Shown in pieces: positions 1-7,480 of a DNA stretch of 64,000 bases (within the stretch, counting starts at the first letter, position 1; each line of letters begins with the position of its first letter). The translations under genes and the position numbers were made by a program. This stretch comes from Bacteroidales bacterium UBA7258 (GTDB lineage: Bacteria > Bacteroidota > Bacteroidia > Bacteroidales > UBA932): NCBI GenBank assembly GCA_002472565.1, contig DKSK01000027.1, positions 163,010 through 227,009 of the forward strand. Direction: 5' to 3'. The notes under the pieces are model-generated. The model made no database searches, was not told the DNA's origin, and saw only the letters and a list, made by a program, of their open reading frames with translations.

Positions 1-325
1 GAGGAATGCCTATGACGGCGGCAAGGAGGCTCCACAGAGCAGGCTTCATGCCGAAATGGTTCAGGTGAATGGCTGATTTGTCTTCCATGGCCTGGGAATC
101 TCTCTTCCATTGGATGAGGCCCCAGACAGATACGGCCACATAATATATGTTCAGGCCCATGCTGGCCCATACGTCCTGACAATAGAACTGAAAGGCGCAG
201 GCGAGGCCGGTGGCTATACCGAAATACCACATCACATTCTTCTGGAGTACCTCAAGAATAATGTACACCAGTCCGCTGAAGAGGGCGAAAATCTCTATTC
301 CTTTTATTATATATTGCAGTTCCAT
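1..325 (-). CDS. PnuC-family vitamin/nucleoside permease (partial, C-terminus off the window)
   Basis: The gene runs off the left edge; about 108 N-terminal residues are visible, from an ATG at 325. The protein is hydrophobic, with several membrane segments and the PnuC-like stretch KNVMWYFGIATGLACAFQFY, then QDVWASMGLNIYYV and VWGLIQWKR. PnuC-family permeases import nicotinamide riboside; in Bacteroidota close relatives (PnuT) import thiamine and often sit beside a TonB receptor and a thiamine pyrophosphokinase. Here a TonB receptor is divergent 86 bp away. There is no room in that gap for a TPP riboswitch on the receptor side, so the substrate stays open. The family call rests on the motif pattern; the substrate is inference. 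Confidence 0.72.
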   Translation of the reverse strand, partial: MELQYIIKGIEIFALFSGLVYIILEVLQKNVMWYFGIATGLACAFQFYCQDVWASMGLNIYYVAVSVWGLIQWKRDSQAMEDKSAIHLNHFGMKPALWSLLAAVIGIP

Positions 326-339
326 GGGTCGTCTAAAGA

Positions 340-371
340 TTCGCAAAAATAAACATAATAATTTAACTTTG
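340..371 (+). promoter_or_regulatory. Bacteroidota-type promoter of the TonB receptor gene
   Basis: TTCG (340-343) and TAACTTTG (364-371) are separated by 20 bp, matching the -33/-7 arrangement of Bacteroidota primary promoters. Transcription would start near 375, leaving a leader of about 37 nt, too short to hold a TPP or cobalamin riboswitch. Confidence 0.6.
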
Positions 372-411
372 CCATTCATGAGCTTCTACATTTCAGTCCC
401 TCTATAGTGAC

Positions 412-2418
412 ATGAGCGGAATTCTTGCGATATTCGCCTCTGCCTTTCTTGCGGCCTTCTGTCCCTCAGACACTTTGCCTGAGGCACGGACCTTGGCCGA
501 CCGCCGTGTGATAGAGGCCGACACCATCTCTTCCCGCAGGCTGGAGGAGGTAGGCGGAGTCGCTTCCGCTCTTCGTTTCACTTCTGGGGTACAGATCCGG
601 GACTACGGTGGGGCCGGAGGGCTCAAAACTCTGAATGTCAGGAGCCTCGGCAGTGAATACACAAGCGTTTTCATTGACGGGGTTCAGGTGGATAATGCCC
701 AGAATGCCCAGGTTGACTTGGGAAGATTCTCAACCTTCGCCCTCTCGGGGATGGAGCTTTCGAGCGCTGGAGGCACGGGACTCCAGCCGGCAAGGGAATA
801 CGGGGCGGCCGCCTCGCTCCATCTTCATTACAAGGCTCCTGCTTTCGCCACGGGAAGTAGTCAGACTTTTAAAGGCAGGGTCTCTGCCGGCTCATCAGAC
901 CTTTTCAATCCCTCGTTATACTTCGGATTCAAGGTTTCGCCTAAGCTGTCGGCCGCTATTTCTGCGGAATACCTGACTTCTGACGGAAAATACCGCTATC
1001 ATGCATGGCGCTATGTCGAGGGAAGGGGCTACGACACGACTATGACGCGCCAGAATGCAGACATTTCTTCCCTGCGTCTTGCCACGCAAGTCTTCGGCAG
1101 AGGCAGGGGGAGCTGGAATGTGCGGGCAGAATGGTTCGACTCAGACAGGGGGCTTCCCGGGCCGGTAGTGCGCCGTTCATCAGGGATTCTTCTGAGCGGG
1201 GACCGGCAGTCTGACAGAGATTTGTACATCCAGGGCTCATGGGCGCGTTCTTTCGGGAAGGCCGCTTTGAAGGCCCGGGCCAAATATGCGAATGCCTTCC
1301 TGCGTTATTCCGATTTCCGCGAGGAGGATCCTTCTCAGGATGCTGACAGATGGCGGTATCGTCAGCAGAATGCCTATGCCTCCGTATCGCTCTCTTATTC
1401 CGCCGCCTCATGGCTCAGGCTGAGGGGCGCGGCAGACCTTCTCTATTCTACGCTTGAAGCGAACACCGTGGATTTCTCGCAGCCTGAACGATACGCTTTT
1501 TTCGCGGCCTTGGCCGCCGATGCATCTCCAGGGAAGGTCAGGGCCTCTGCCAGCCTGCTCTGGACATCAGCCGCCGACCGCTTCGACGGCGCCGCCGGCG
1601 CGGCGGGCGCAACGGGCGCAACGGGCGGGGCTGTAGTGGGCGCGGCGGGCTTCGGCAGGGAAAACAAGACGATGAACCGCCTCTCCCCCGCCATCGAACT
1701 CTCGTGGCAGCCTCTCTACATGCTCAGGATAGAGGCCTTCGCCAAGGCTTCCTGCCGCCTTCCTACCTTCAACGACCTCTATTATACAGTCAAGGGTTCA
1801 TCGCGGCTTAAACCCGAGACAGCCATTCAATACGACCTCGTGGCAAGCTGCGGCAGCCTCTCCGAGGAATTTCTCGAGGCCGGACTCAGAGCCGAGACCT
1901 ACCTCAATGAAGTGAAAGACAAGCTGATAGCAGTCCCGACATATAGCCAGTTCCGTTGGTCGATGCTGAATCTTGGAAAAGTGCGGTCCTTCGGGGCCAT
2001 TCTCGGGGGAAATCTCAGACATAAGGGCCGGCTGAGCTTCAGGCTTGACGCCAAATACCATTTCCAGCGCTCGCTTGACCTGAGCCACAAAGGGACGGAG
2101 GCATACCGCGGCCAGGTAGCCTATATTCCATGGAGCAGCGGAAGCCTTTCCGCCGAGGCCGGATATGAGGGCTGGAGGCTGGACTGGAATTTGATCTGGG
2201 ACGGCCGGCGCTACTCCAGTTCGGCCAATCTTCCTGAATACAGGCTCGCCGCCTGGCATACTTCCGACCTGTGGTTGTCGAAAGACTTCAAAGCAAAAGG
2301 CGCAGTCCTTTGCCTGCGCCTTGAAATCAGAAATCTTTCCGGAGAAAGGTATTCCGTCGTCCCCGGCTATCCCATGCCCGGAAGACAAGCCTTCCTCACT
2401 CTGCAGATCAGCTACTGA
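412..2418 (+). CDS. TonB-dependent outer-membrane receptor
   Basis: This 668-residue protein has an N-terminal hydrophobic segment (residues 1-18), a plug domain at about 30-140 (LKTLNVRSLGSEYTSVFIDG is the typical plug core) and a long beta-barrel that ends in an aromatic residue (LTLQISY). It would import a scarce ligand across the outer membrane using TonB energy. No SusD-type partner is adjacent, which argues against a polysaccharide locus and fits a vitamin or cofactor receptor. A PnuC-family permease is divergent upstream and a BtuG-like propeller lipoprotein is convergent downstream, so thiamine, a nicotinamide nucleoside or cobalamin are all possible. Residues about 391-415 form an Ala/Gly/Thr low-complexity insertion in what should be a barrel loop. 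Confidence 0.85.
   Translation: MSGILAIFASAFLAAFCPSDTLPEARTLADRRVIEADTISSRRLEEVGGVASALRFTSGVQIRDYGGAGGLKTLNVRSLGSEYTSVFIDGVQVDNAQNAQVDLGRFSTFALSGMELSSAGGTGLQPAREYGAAASLHLHYKAPAFATGSSQTFKGRVSAGSSDLFNPSLYFGFKVSPKLSAAISAEYLTSDGKYRYHAWRYVEGRGYDTTMTRQNADISSLRLATQVFGRGRGSWNVRAEWFDSDRGLPGPVVRRSSGILLSGDRQSDRDLYIQGSWARSFGKAALKARAKYANAFLRYSDFREEDPSQDADRWRYRQQNAYASVSLSYSAASWLRLRGAADLLYSTLEANTVDFSQPERYAFFAALAADASPGKVRASASLLWTSAADRFDGAAGAAGATGATGGAVVGAAGFGRENKTMNRLSPAIELSWQPLYMLRIEAFAKASCRLPTFNDLYYTVKGSSRLKPETAIQYDLVASCGSLSEEFLEAGLRAETYLNEVKDKLIAVPTYSQFRWSMLNLGKVRSFGAILGGNLRHKGRLSFRLDAKYHFQRSLDLSHKGTEAYRGQVAYIPWSSGSLSAEAGYEGWRLDWNLIWDGRRYSSSANLPEYRLAAWHTSDLWLSKDFKAKGAVLCLRLEIRNLSGERYSVVPGYPMPGRQAFLTLQISY
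1588..1656 (+). repeat. GC-rich Ala/Gly-coding low-complexity insertion in the TonB receptor
   Basis: The stretch encodes an Ala/Gly/Thr-rich segment and contains in-frame 9-bp units (GGGCGCAAC at 1605-1613 and 1614-1622, then GGGCGGGGC). Because units are multiples of three, copy-number change would lengthen the loop without breaking the frame. Confidence 0.6.
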
Positions 2419-2444
2419 AACGCCCGCCAAGGCCGTTCCTTCCT

Positions 2445-3578
2445 CTAATTGAAAGCAAAATGGCCGGAGAACACTCCGGAAGTGGCCTTCCAAAGCTCTC
2501 TGCCGGCAAGATTGTAGCAATGTACAAGGCTCGGGGACAGGTTGTAGTCAACTGCATCCGAGATGAAGATATGTCCTTCATCCACCCCGAGTCCGTAAGG
2601 GATAGAAAGAGAAGATAGCTTCTGGATGTCGAGCCTGGTGACGCTCAGGGTCTCCGGGTCTATCGAATAAAGTACATGAGCCTTGGACTCTGAATAATCC
2701 ACGCTGAGGCTGTAAACCTTATCATCACCACCTGTGAGGATGGAATAGCCCGCGCCCTTGACCTCGACAGCCTTCCCGCTCGAGGGGTCTATGCACCAGA
2801 CCCCTGCCGGAACATCATAATAATTTCCGAGCGCCCCGACAAAGACCTTGTCATCCTCGACTGTGGCATCTTTGAGATTTGTCCCGGCCTCTATCTTGGA
2901 GAGGAGCCTGAACCCATCCACCCCGATGACATCGACAGTATTGAGATAATGGTAGGTGGCATATTTCGCCCCATCTTCCTGAGTCGTGTAATAAGAATTT
3001 GTAACGTATATCTTACCATCGCAGACCGCAAGGCCCTCAGGATGCCTCCCGACAAGAAGAGAATCGACGAGCCGCAGGGAATGTGCATCGATCTTGTAGA
3101 GCTTGCCATTCTCGTTTGAGTCTGCGTTATAGGAAGTTACATATGCATAGCCGTCATCGAAGGCGATGCATCGAGGCTGGGAAACCTTAATAGAAGTCAC
3201 ATGAGTGGCGTCCGGCTTCATGATTTCGATAAGGTCTGAACCCGTCATGGCTGCCCAGAGCCAACCCTTAGGTCCAACCTCCAGATCATTTCCGGTATCG
3301 CCGAGGCCGAGTGCGACTTCGGCATTGATAGTTCCGAAAATGTTACGATAGTAATAACCGTCAGAGTAGGTGAAAAGATCGAGGGAGGCGGAATTCGCCC
3401 CCATGTTACCCTCGCTCAGGACATAGACTCTGGAATGGTCCGTCCCTTTTTCGCCTGCTGCGACGTTGACACCCGTCAGGCCCTGGTCCTGAGGAGTGGT
3501 TTCTTCTTCGTTCTTGTCACAGGCCTGGAAAACGGTCAGGAGCAATAAAGAAGGAACCAGCAGCGTAATGTGTTTCAT
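2445..3578 (-). CDS. BtuG-like (DUF5074/YncE-type) beta-propeller surface lipoprotein
   Basis: The start MKHITLL at 3578 gives a lipoprotein signal with lipobox FQAC; a further 16 upstream codons are in frame but would bury the signal. The mature part shows repeated propeller blades with family landmarks: VLSEGNMGANSASLD, GDTGNDLEVGPKGWLW, RCIAFDDGYAYVTSYNA, GRHPEGLAVCDGKIYVTNSY and a C-terminal GHFAF. In Bacteroides, BtuG proteins of this type sit on the cell surface, bind cobalamin very tightly and hand it to the TonB receptor BtuB. Here the receptor gene is convergent with a 26-bp gap, not co-transcribed as in the known btuBG operons. Family placement is good; the cobalamin role is inference. 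I see no cobalamin-riboswitch B12 box upstream. Confidence 0.75.
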   Translation of the reverse strand: MKHITLLVPSLLLLTVFQACDKNEEETTPQDQGLTGVNVAAGEKGTDHSRVYVLSEGNMGANSASLDLFTYSDGYYYRNIFGTINAEVALGLGDTGNDLEVGPKGWLWAAMTGSDLIEIMKPDATHVTSIKVSQPRCIAFDDGYAYVTSYNADSNENGKLYKIDAHSLRLVDSLLVGRHPEGLAVCDGKIYVTNSYYTTQEDGAKYATYHYLNTVDVIGVDGFRLLSKIEAGTNLKDATVEDDKVFVGALGNYYDVPAGVWCIDPSSGKAVEVKGAGYSILTGGDDKVYSLSVDYSESKAHVLYSIDPETLSVTRLDIQKLSSLSIPYGLGVDEGHIFISDAVDYNLSPSLVHCYNLAGRELWKATSGVFSGHFAFN

Positions 3579-3641
3579 GGTATATATTTTTTTATGTCCG
3601 GCAAAAATAGCAAAAAATCCGGGCACCCCAAGCCCTGAAGC

Positions 3642-3776
3642 TTATTCTTCCACCCCCTCGTCGAGCCCGCCGCTCCAAAGGTATTTTCTGGTTTCCCTTA
3701 CGATTATTCCGCTCAAGAAAATCAATGAGAGCAGATACGGAAAGCTTGATGGCCCTGAAAATTTTTCTCCTTTCAT
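3642..3776 (-). CDS. Possible small membrane protein (44 aa)
   Basis: A 44-codon reading frame with one hydrophobic segment (residues about 12-26, FPYLLSLIFLSGIIV) and a charged C-terminus (GGLDEGVEE). It lies 63 bp upstream of the BtuG-like gene on the same strand. It resembles nothing I recognise. Small single-span proteins of this look are common, but no ribosome site or promoter supports it, so it may be chance. Confidence 0.3.
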   Translation of the reverse strand: MKGEKFSGPSSFPYLLSLIFLSGIIVRETRKYLWSGGLDEGVEE

Positions 3777-3843
3777 GAAATTATCTTGATGGAAGCGACA
3801 AGGAGCCAGATTTATGATAGGAAAAAAGAATTCTTGAAAATTG

Positions 3844-3874
3844 TTTGCATATACCGAATTTTATGGTAACTTTG
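3844..3874 (+). promoter_or_regulatory. Promoter of the rubrerythrin gene
   Basis: TTTG (3844-3847), 19 bp, TAACTTTG (3867-3874): an exact match to the Bacteroidota -33/-7 pattern. The start of transcription should be near 3878, which places the palindrome at 3882-3902 at the beginning of the transcript. The leader is about 125 nt. Confidence 0.75.
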
Positions 3875-3881
3875 CCTTTCG

Positions 3882-3902
3882 AATTTAGAACAATTCTAAA
3901 TT
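3882..3902 (+). promoter_or_regulatory. PerR-like operator at the rubrerythrin transcription start
   Basis: A perfect inverted repeat, AATTTAGAA-CAA-TTCTAAATT. Its 15-bp core TTAGAACAATTCTAA matches the PerR consensus TTATAATnATTATAA at 11 of 14 fixed positions. It starts 7 bp after the -7 element, where a bound repressor would block transcription. Reverse rubrerythrins are known PerR targets in anaerobes such as Clostridium acetobutylicum. The regulator itself is not in this window. Confidence 0.55.
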
Positions 3903-4002
3903 TATCAACTACGGGCCAAAAGAGAGAAAGCTTAGCGAAAGGGAGGTCCGAAGAAGAATAGATAAAGCAAAATATACAACAACTTTTAAAACTCATAAGA
4001 TC

Positions 4003-4551
4003 ATGAAAAAGAAATTTCGCTGTCTTGTTTGCGGCTATGTTTATGAAGGCGAGAACCCACCAGAGCGCTGCCCTCAGTGCGGTGCTCCTAAGGAGAAATT
4101 CGTAGAAATCAAGGAAAGCGCAGAGCCGCAGTGGGCTTGCGAGCACCACATCGGAGACGGCGTAGTTGAAGATAAGGAAGTCATGGAAGGACTCCGCGCC
4201 CACTTCCAGGGCGAGTGCACCGAAGTCGGCATGTATCTTGCCATGGCGCGTCAGGCCTATCGTGAGGGATATCCTGAGATTGGCGAGGCCTTCAGGCGTT
4301 TCGCCTTCGAGGAGGCAGAGCATGCATCCAAGTTCGCTGAGCTTCTCGGCGAACAGGTATGGGACACCAAGACCAACCTCACCAAGCGGTATGAGGCTGA
4401 GGCTGGCGCGGCTGAAGGCAAGCTCGAGATCGCCAAGAGGGCAAAGCAGCTCGGATATGATGCCATCCATGACACTGTTCATGAAATGGCGAAGGACGAG
4501 GCTCGCCACGGCGCTTCCTTCTATGCCCTTCTGAAGAGGTACTTCAAGTAA
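4003..4551 (+). CDS. Rubrerythrin with N-terminal rubredoxin (reverse-rubrerythrin type)
   Basis: A 182-residue protein. The N-terminus is a rubredoxin-like iron site (Cys7, Cys10, Cys23, Cys26 in two CxxC motifs); the rest is a ferritin-like four-helix diiron domain with Glu71/Glu74, Glu104-xx-His107 and a second Glu...His cluster near residues 161-169. In classical rubrerythrins the rubredoxin is C-terminal; the swapped order seen here is the revRbr form, which reduces hydrogen peroxide (and oxygen) with electrons from NADH via a partner reductase, protecting anaerobes. It is a single-gene unit with its own promoter, a PerR-like operator and a strong terminator. Confidence 0.92.
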   Translation: MKKKFRCLVCGYVYEGENPPERCPQCGAPKEKFVEIKESAEPQWACEHHIGDGVVEDKEVMEGLRAHFQGECTEVGMYLAMARQAYREGYPEIGEAFRRFAFEEAEHASKFAELLGEQVWDTKTNLTKRYEAEAGAAEGKLEIAKRAKQLGYDAIHDTVHEMAKDEARHGASFYALLKRYFK

Positions 4552-4582
4552 GCTTCAGATAGAATAGCAAATACTCTGGTAC

Positions 4583-4631
4583 TTCCGGCGCCACATCCTC
4601 CTTTCGGAGCATGTGGCGCCGGAACCTTTTT
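4583..4631 (+). terminator. Rho-independent terminator after rubrerythrin
   Basis: The 14-nt arm TTCCGGCGCCACAT (4583-4596) pairs perfectly with ATGTGGCGCCGGAA (4611-4624); the loop holds a small inner CTCC/GGAG stem; the hairpin is followed by CCTTTTT. Confidence 0.85.
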
Positions 4632-4719
4632 GATATGATCCAAGCAGAACTATACCGTTCACAACCAACCACGGCAGGGATGGCGGAGATGCGGGGATGG
4701 TGCGATATGAGGCCGGAGG

Positions 4720-5172
4720 CTAGAGCTGGTCGTCTTCATCGAGCCCGAAACGGCGCCGGACCTCGTCAGAAGGCTCATCGTCAAAATCTCCGCCTATTTC
4801 CGACCACATGTCCTCCATGACACGGCGGTCCTTCTTTGTCGGCCTGCCGCTCCCGGCATCACGCTTCAAGAAGAAAGTTTCGTTTGGAGAGTGCAATTTT
4901 GCAATCTCGGACTCGGGAGTCAGATTCTCGGCATATTTCTCGACATCCTTGGCTCCCACCCTGTTCTCCAATGGAGAGATGACCCTGTAAGTAAAAAGAG
5001 CGGCTCCCTTCCTCACTTCAATCTTATCCCCGGCCTTTATCATCTTGGAGGGCTTAGCCGGTTCTCCCTCGATCTTGACCTTATTGCCCTTGCAGGCATC
5101 AGAGGCGTCAGTCCTGGTCTTGAAGACCCTGACCGCCCAGAGGTATTTGTCTATTCTCTCTACTTCTGCCAT
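4720..5172 (-). CDS. S4-domain RNA-binding protein, Hsp15/HslR family
   Basis: A 150-residue protein beginning MAEVERIDKYLWAVRVFKTR, the S4 fold signature of Hsp15, with NKVKIEGEPAKPSKMIKAGD completing the domain by about residue 60. Family members bind stalled 50S subunits carrying nascent chains and help recycle them after heat stress. A basic linker (SGRPTKKDRR, about 107-116) and an acidic tail (DFDDEPSDE) follow. It is monocistronic and divergent from the GH2 gene, with facing promoters in the 95-bp gap. Confidence 0.87.
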   Translation of the reverse strand: MAEVERIDKYLWAVRVFKTRTDASDACKGNKVKIEGEPAKPSKMIKAGDKIEVRKGAALFTYRVISPLENRVGAKDVEKYAENLTPESEIAKLHSPNETFFLKRDAGSGRPTKKDRRVMEDMWSEIGGDFDDEPSDEVRRRFGLDEDDQL

Positions 5173-5195
5173 GGCTTAATCATACCGGATTTTCT

Positions 5196-5226
5196 CAAAT
5201 ATAGAAAAATTAAATTGCCATTGAAA
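5196..5226 (-). promoter_or_regulatory. Promoter of the Hsp15-like gene
   Basis: On the minus strand TATATTTG (5203-5196) is preceded at 19 bp by TTTC (5226-5223). The -7 box is exact, the -33 box weak. It overlaps the plus-strand GH2 promoter. Confidence 0.5.
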
Positions 5227-5244
5227 AATTTTCCACTAACTTCG
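5215..5244 (+). promoter_or_regulatory. Promoter of the GH2 lipoprotein gene
   Basis: TTG (5215-5217), 19 bp, TAACTTCG (5237-5244); one mismatch from TAnnTTTG. The predicted start near 5248 gives a 20-nt leader. Confidence 0.55.
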
Positions 5245-5267
5245 GGAAAAAACGAAACCAATCTGAG

Positions 5268-7430
5268 ATGAACACTAAAACTAAGTCTTTTCCGCTCGCC
5301 TTGCTGGCTTTCGCGGCCATGACAGCATGCGGCAAGATTGCAGGAGATCAGAATATGGGGACGGCCTCAATCGGCCTCGAAACCTGGAAATTCAGCAAGG
5401 ACAGCAGCAGCTGGGAGGAAGTTACTCTCCCCCACTGCTACAACGCGCAGGACGGCCACAGCCCAGCCTACTATAGGGGCAAAGCCTTCTATGTAAAGGA
5501 GATAGAATTCAAGAAGAAAGACCTCGGGACACCGGTCTACCTGCTTCTGGAAGGAGCCGCCCAGCAGTCCGACCTCAACGTGAACGGAAAATTTGTCAGT
5601 CACCATCAGGGAGGCTACAACGCCTTCTACACAAGGCTCGACCCTTACCTCAAAGAGGGCCTCAACACCATCGAGGTAAGCTGCGACAACCATGAAGACA
5701 TGAACGTACCTCCGGTAACTTCGGACTTCAACAAGAACGGAGGGCTGGTAAACCCGGCGAGCCTGCTGAAATTGAAGAAGCTGTATTTCGCTCCGGAGTC
5801 TTACGGGCTCTACAGGCTCCACGTTTCCACGCCGGAAGTGTCACCGGAGAAAGCCACGGCCATGTTCGAGGCGGCGGTAGGCAACGTCTGTGAGACAGAC
5901 GGCAAAGTCAGCGTAATCTTCCGCCTCACGGATGCGGAAGGCAAGATCGCCGCGGAGAAGAAGATCCGGCTCAGGGTCACGGCTCTTTCGGAAGGCGATA
6001 AGGTAAGCGCAGTCCTTGAGGTCGCGAAACCACATCTCTGGGACGGGCTCAAGGCTCCATATCTGTACAAGGCGACGGCTGTGCTCGAATCGAAAAATGG
6101 GAAAATTCTGGATATGACAGAGACGAAGGTCGGTTTCAGATCTTATTCTTTCGACAAGGACAAGGGCTTCATGCTCAACGGAAGACCTTACCCGCTGAGG
6201 GGTGTCGCCGAGCACCAGGACATGGACGGGAAAGCCTTGGCCATGGACAAGGAAGACTTCGAGGGGGACTACGAAATCATCAAGGAGCTGGGCTGCAATT
6301 TCCTCAGGCTCGCCCATTACCCTCACAACGACTATGAATACAGGCTTTGCGACTCGCTCGGCCTTGTCGTCCAGACAGAGATTCCATGGGTCAACGTCTG
6401 CGGGCTGAGGGCGGAAGAAAGCTACTTTATGAACATTGAAAGCCAGTTCCGGGAGATGGTGGCCAACCTTTATAATCATCCTTCCATTGTCTTCTGGGGC
6501 TTCTGGAACGAGCTTGCGAGCTGGGCCAACAATGAAGCCGCCCAGGGGGCACTGGATGCGGAAAAGGTAGTTTCACAGACAGAGAAGCTTTACGGAATCG
6601 CCAAAGAGCTGGATCCTTACAGGCTTGCCGGGGTGACGGACTGTACCATCTACAGAGACCCGGGCTATGAAAATATTAAGGGGGACTTTTTCTCTGAAAA
6701 CAGGTACAACGGCTGGTACTACAGTATGGGAAACTTCGAGGCCTTCACTCTAGACATGGATGAGATTCATGCCAAGATGGGGCCGACGAATGTCGCCGAA
6801 TACGGGGCTGGGGTGAATCCTTTCTGCCACACAAGTGCCGACTTGTCCGACTTGAAAGTCATTGATGCCGGAAAGCATTTCGAGGAATATGGGAATCTTT
6901 TCCATGAGAGCCACGTGAGGCAGATATCGAAGCTGGATTACCTCGGCTTTTCTTCGCTCTGGATTCTTTTCGACTTCCCGGTAGCGGCGCGTCAGGAAGG
7001 CTTCATGGACTCGGACGACGGAGTTCACTTCAGCCCGAATGAGGCACGCAAATACATGAATGACAAGGGACTGGTGACTCGGGACCGAAAGGTCAAGAAA
7101 GACGTCTTCTACCTCTACAAGTCGCTATGGAACCATGACGTAACCACGGTCTATATCACTTCTCGCAGGCTCCTCAAGGTCCAGGCCGGGAAGCCGTACA
7201 GTGTCAAGGTCTATAGCAACGCTCCTTCGCTGAAACTCTATGTCAACGGAGGGCTCGTCCAGATTCTGGATTCATGCCCGGACGAGACCGGAGTCATCTG
7301 GACTTTCGCTCCGGTCAAACTTGGAGAAGGCCTCAACAAGATAAGAGTTGAGGGCGGCGGAGCCTCGGATGAAGTCAGCCTTGAAGGTACGGACTTGGCC
7401 AGGGAGGCTGAAGCGCGGCAGGGAGCTTAA
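5268..7430 (+). CDS. Glycoside hydrolase family 2 lipoprotein (beta-galactosidase-like)
   Basis: A 720-residue protein with a lipoprotein signal (MTACGK). Domain order is that of GH2: a sugar-binding jelly roll (about 40-175, with LPHCYN and YYRGKAFYVKEI), an Ig-like domain (about 180-290), and a TIM barrel from about 300. The acid/base is Glu415 in WGFWNELASW and the nucleophile Glu511 in VAEYGAG. A C-terminal Ig-like domain (about 610-710) follows. GH2 enzymes remove terminal beta-linked galactose, glucuronic acid or mannose; the exact sugar cannot be read here. The lipid anchor suggests periplasmic or surface display. No SusC/D pair is adjacent, so this is not a classical polysaccharide utilisation locus. 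Confidence 0.88.
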   Translation: MNTKTKSFPLALLAFAAMTACGKIAGDQNMGTASIGLETWKFSKDSSSWEEVTLPHCYNAQDGHSPAYYRGKAFYVKEIEFKKKDLGTPVYLLLEGAAQQSDLNVNGKFVSHHQGGYNAFYTRLDPYLKEGLNTIEVSCDNHEDMNVPPVTSDFNKNGGLVNPASLLKLKKLYFAPESYGLYRLHVSTPEVSPEKATAMFEAAVGNVCETDGKVSVIFRLTDAEGKIAAEKKIRLRVTALSEGDKVSAVLEVAKPHLWDGLKAPYLYKATAVLESKNGKILDMTETKVGFRSYSFDKDKGFMLNGRPYPLRGVAEHQDMDGKALAMDKEDFEGDYEIIKELGCNFLRLAHYPHNDYEYRLCDSLGLVVQTEIPWVNVCGLRAEESYFMNIESQFREMVANLYNHPSIVFWGFWNELASWANNEAAQGALDAEKVVSQTEKLYGIAKELDPYRLAGVTDCTIYRDPGYENIKGDFFSENRYNGWYYSMGNFEAFTLDMDEIHAKMGPTNVAEYGAGVNPFCHTSADLSDLKVIDAGKHFEEYGNLFHESHVRQISKLDYLGFSSLWILFDFPVAARQEGFMDSDDGVHFSPNEARKYMNDKGLVTRDRKVKKDVFYLYKSLWNHDVTTVYITSRRLLKVQAGKPYSVKVYSNAPSLKLYVNGGLVQILDSCPDETGVIWTFAPVKLGEGLNKIRVEGGGASDEVSLEGTDLAREAEARQGA

Positions 7431-7480
7431 ATCCCGCCGGGCCTTACCAGGCGAAGTCGAGCCTGAGAGAGCGGCCGCGA

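Noticed and set aside
326..411. TPP riboswitch for the TonB receptor or PnuC-type gene
   Set aside because: The gap is 86 bp with a promoter inside; no CTGAGA or other THI-box core is seen and the leader is too short.
3579..3843. Cobalamin riboswitch upstream of the BtuG-like gene
   Set aside because: No B12-box (GCCACTG) on the minus strand and no matching fold was found.
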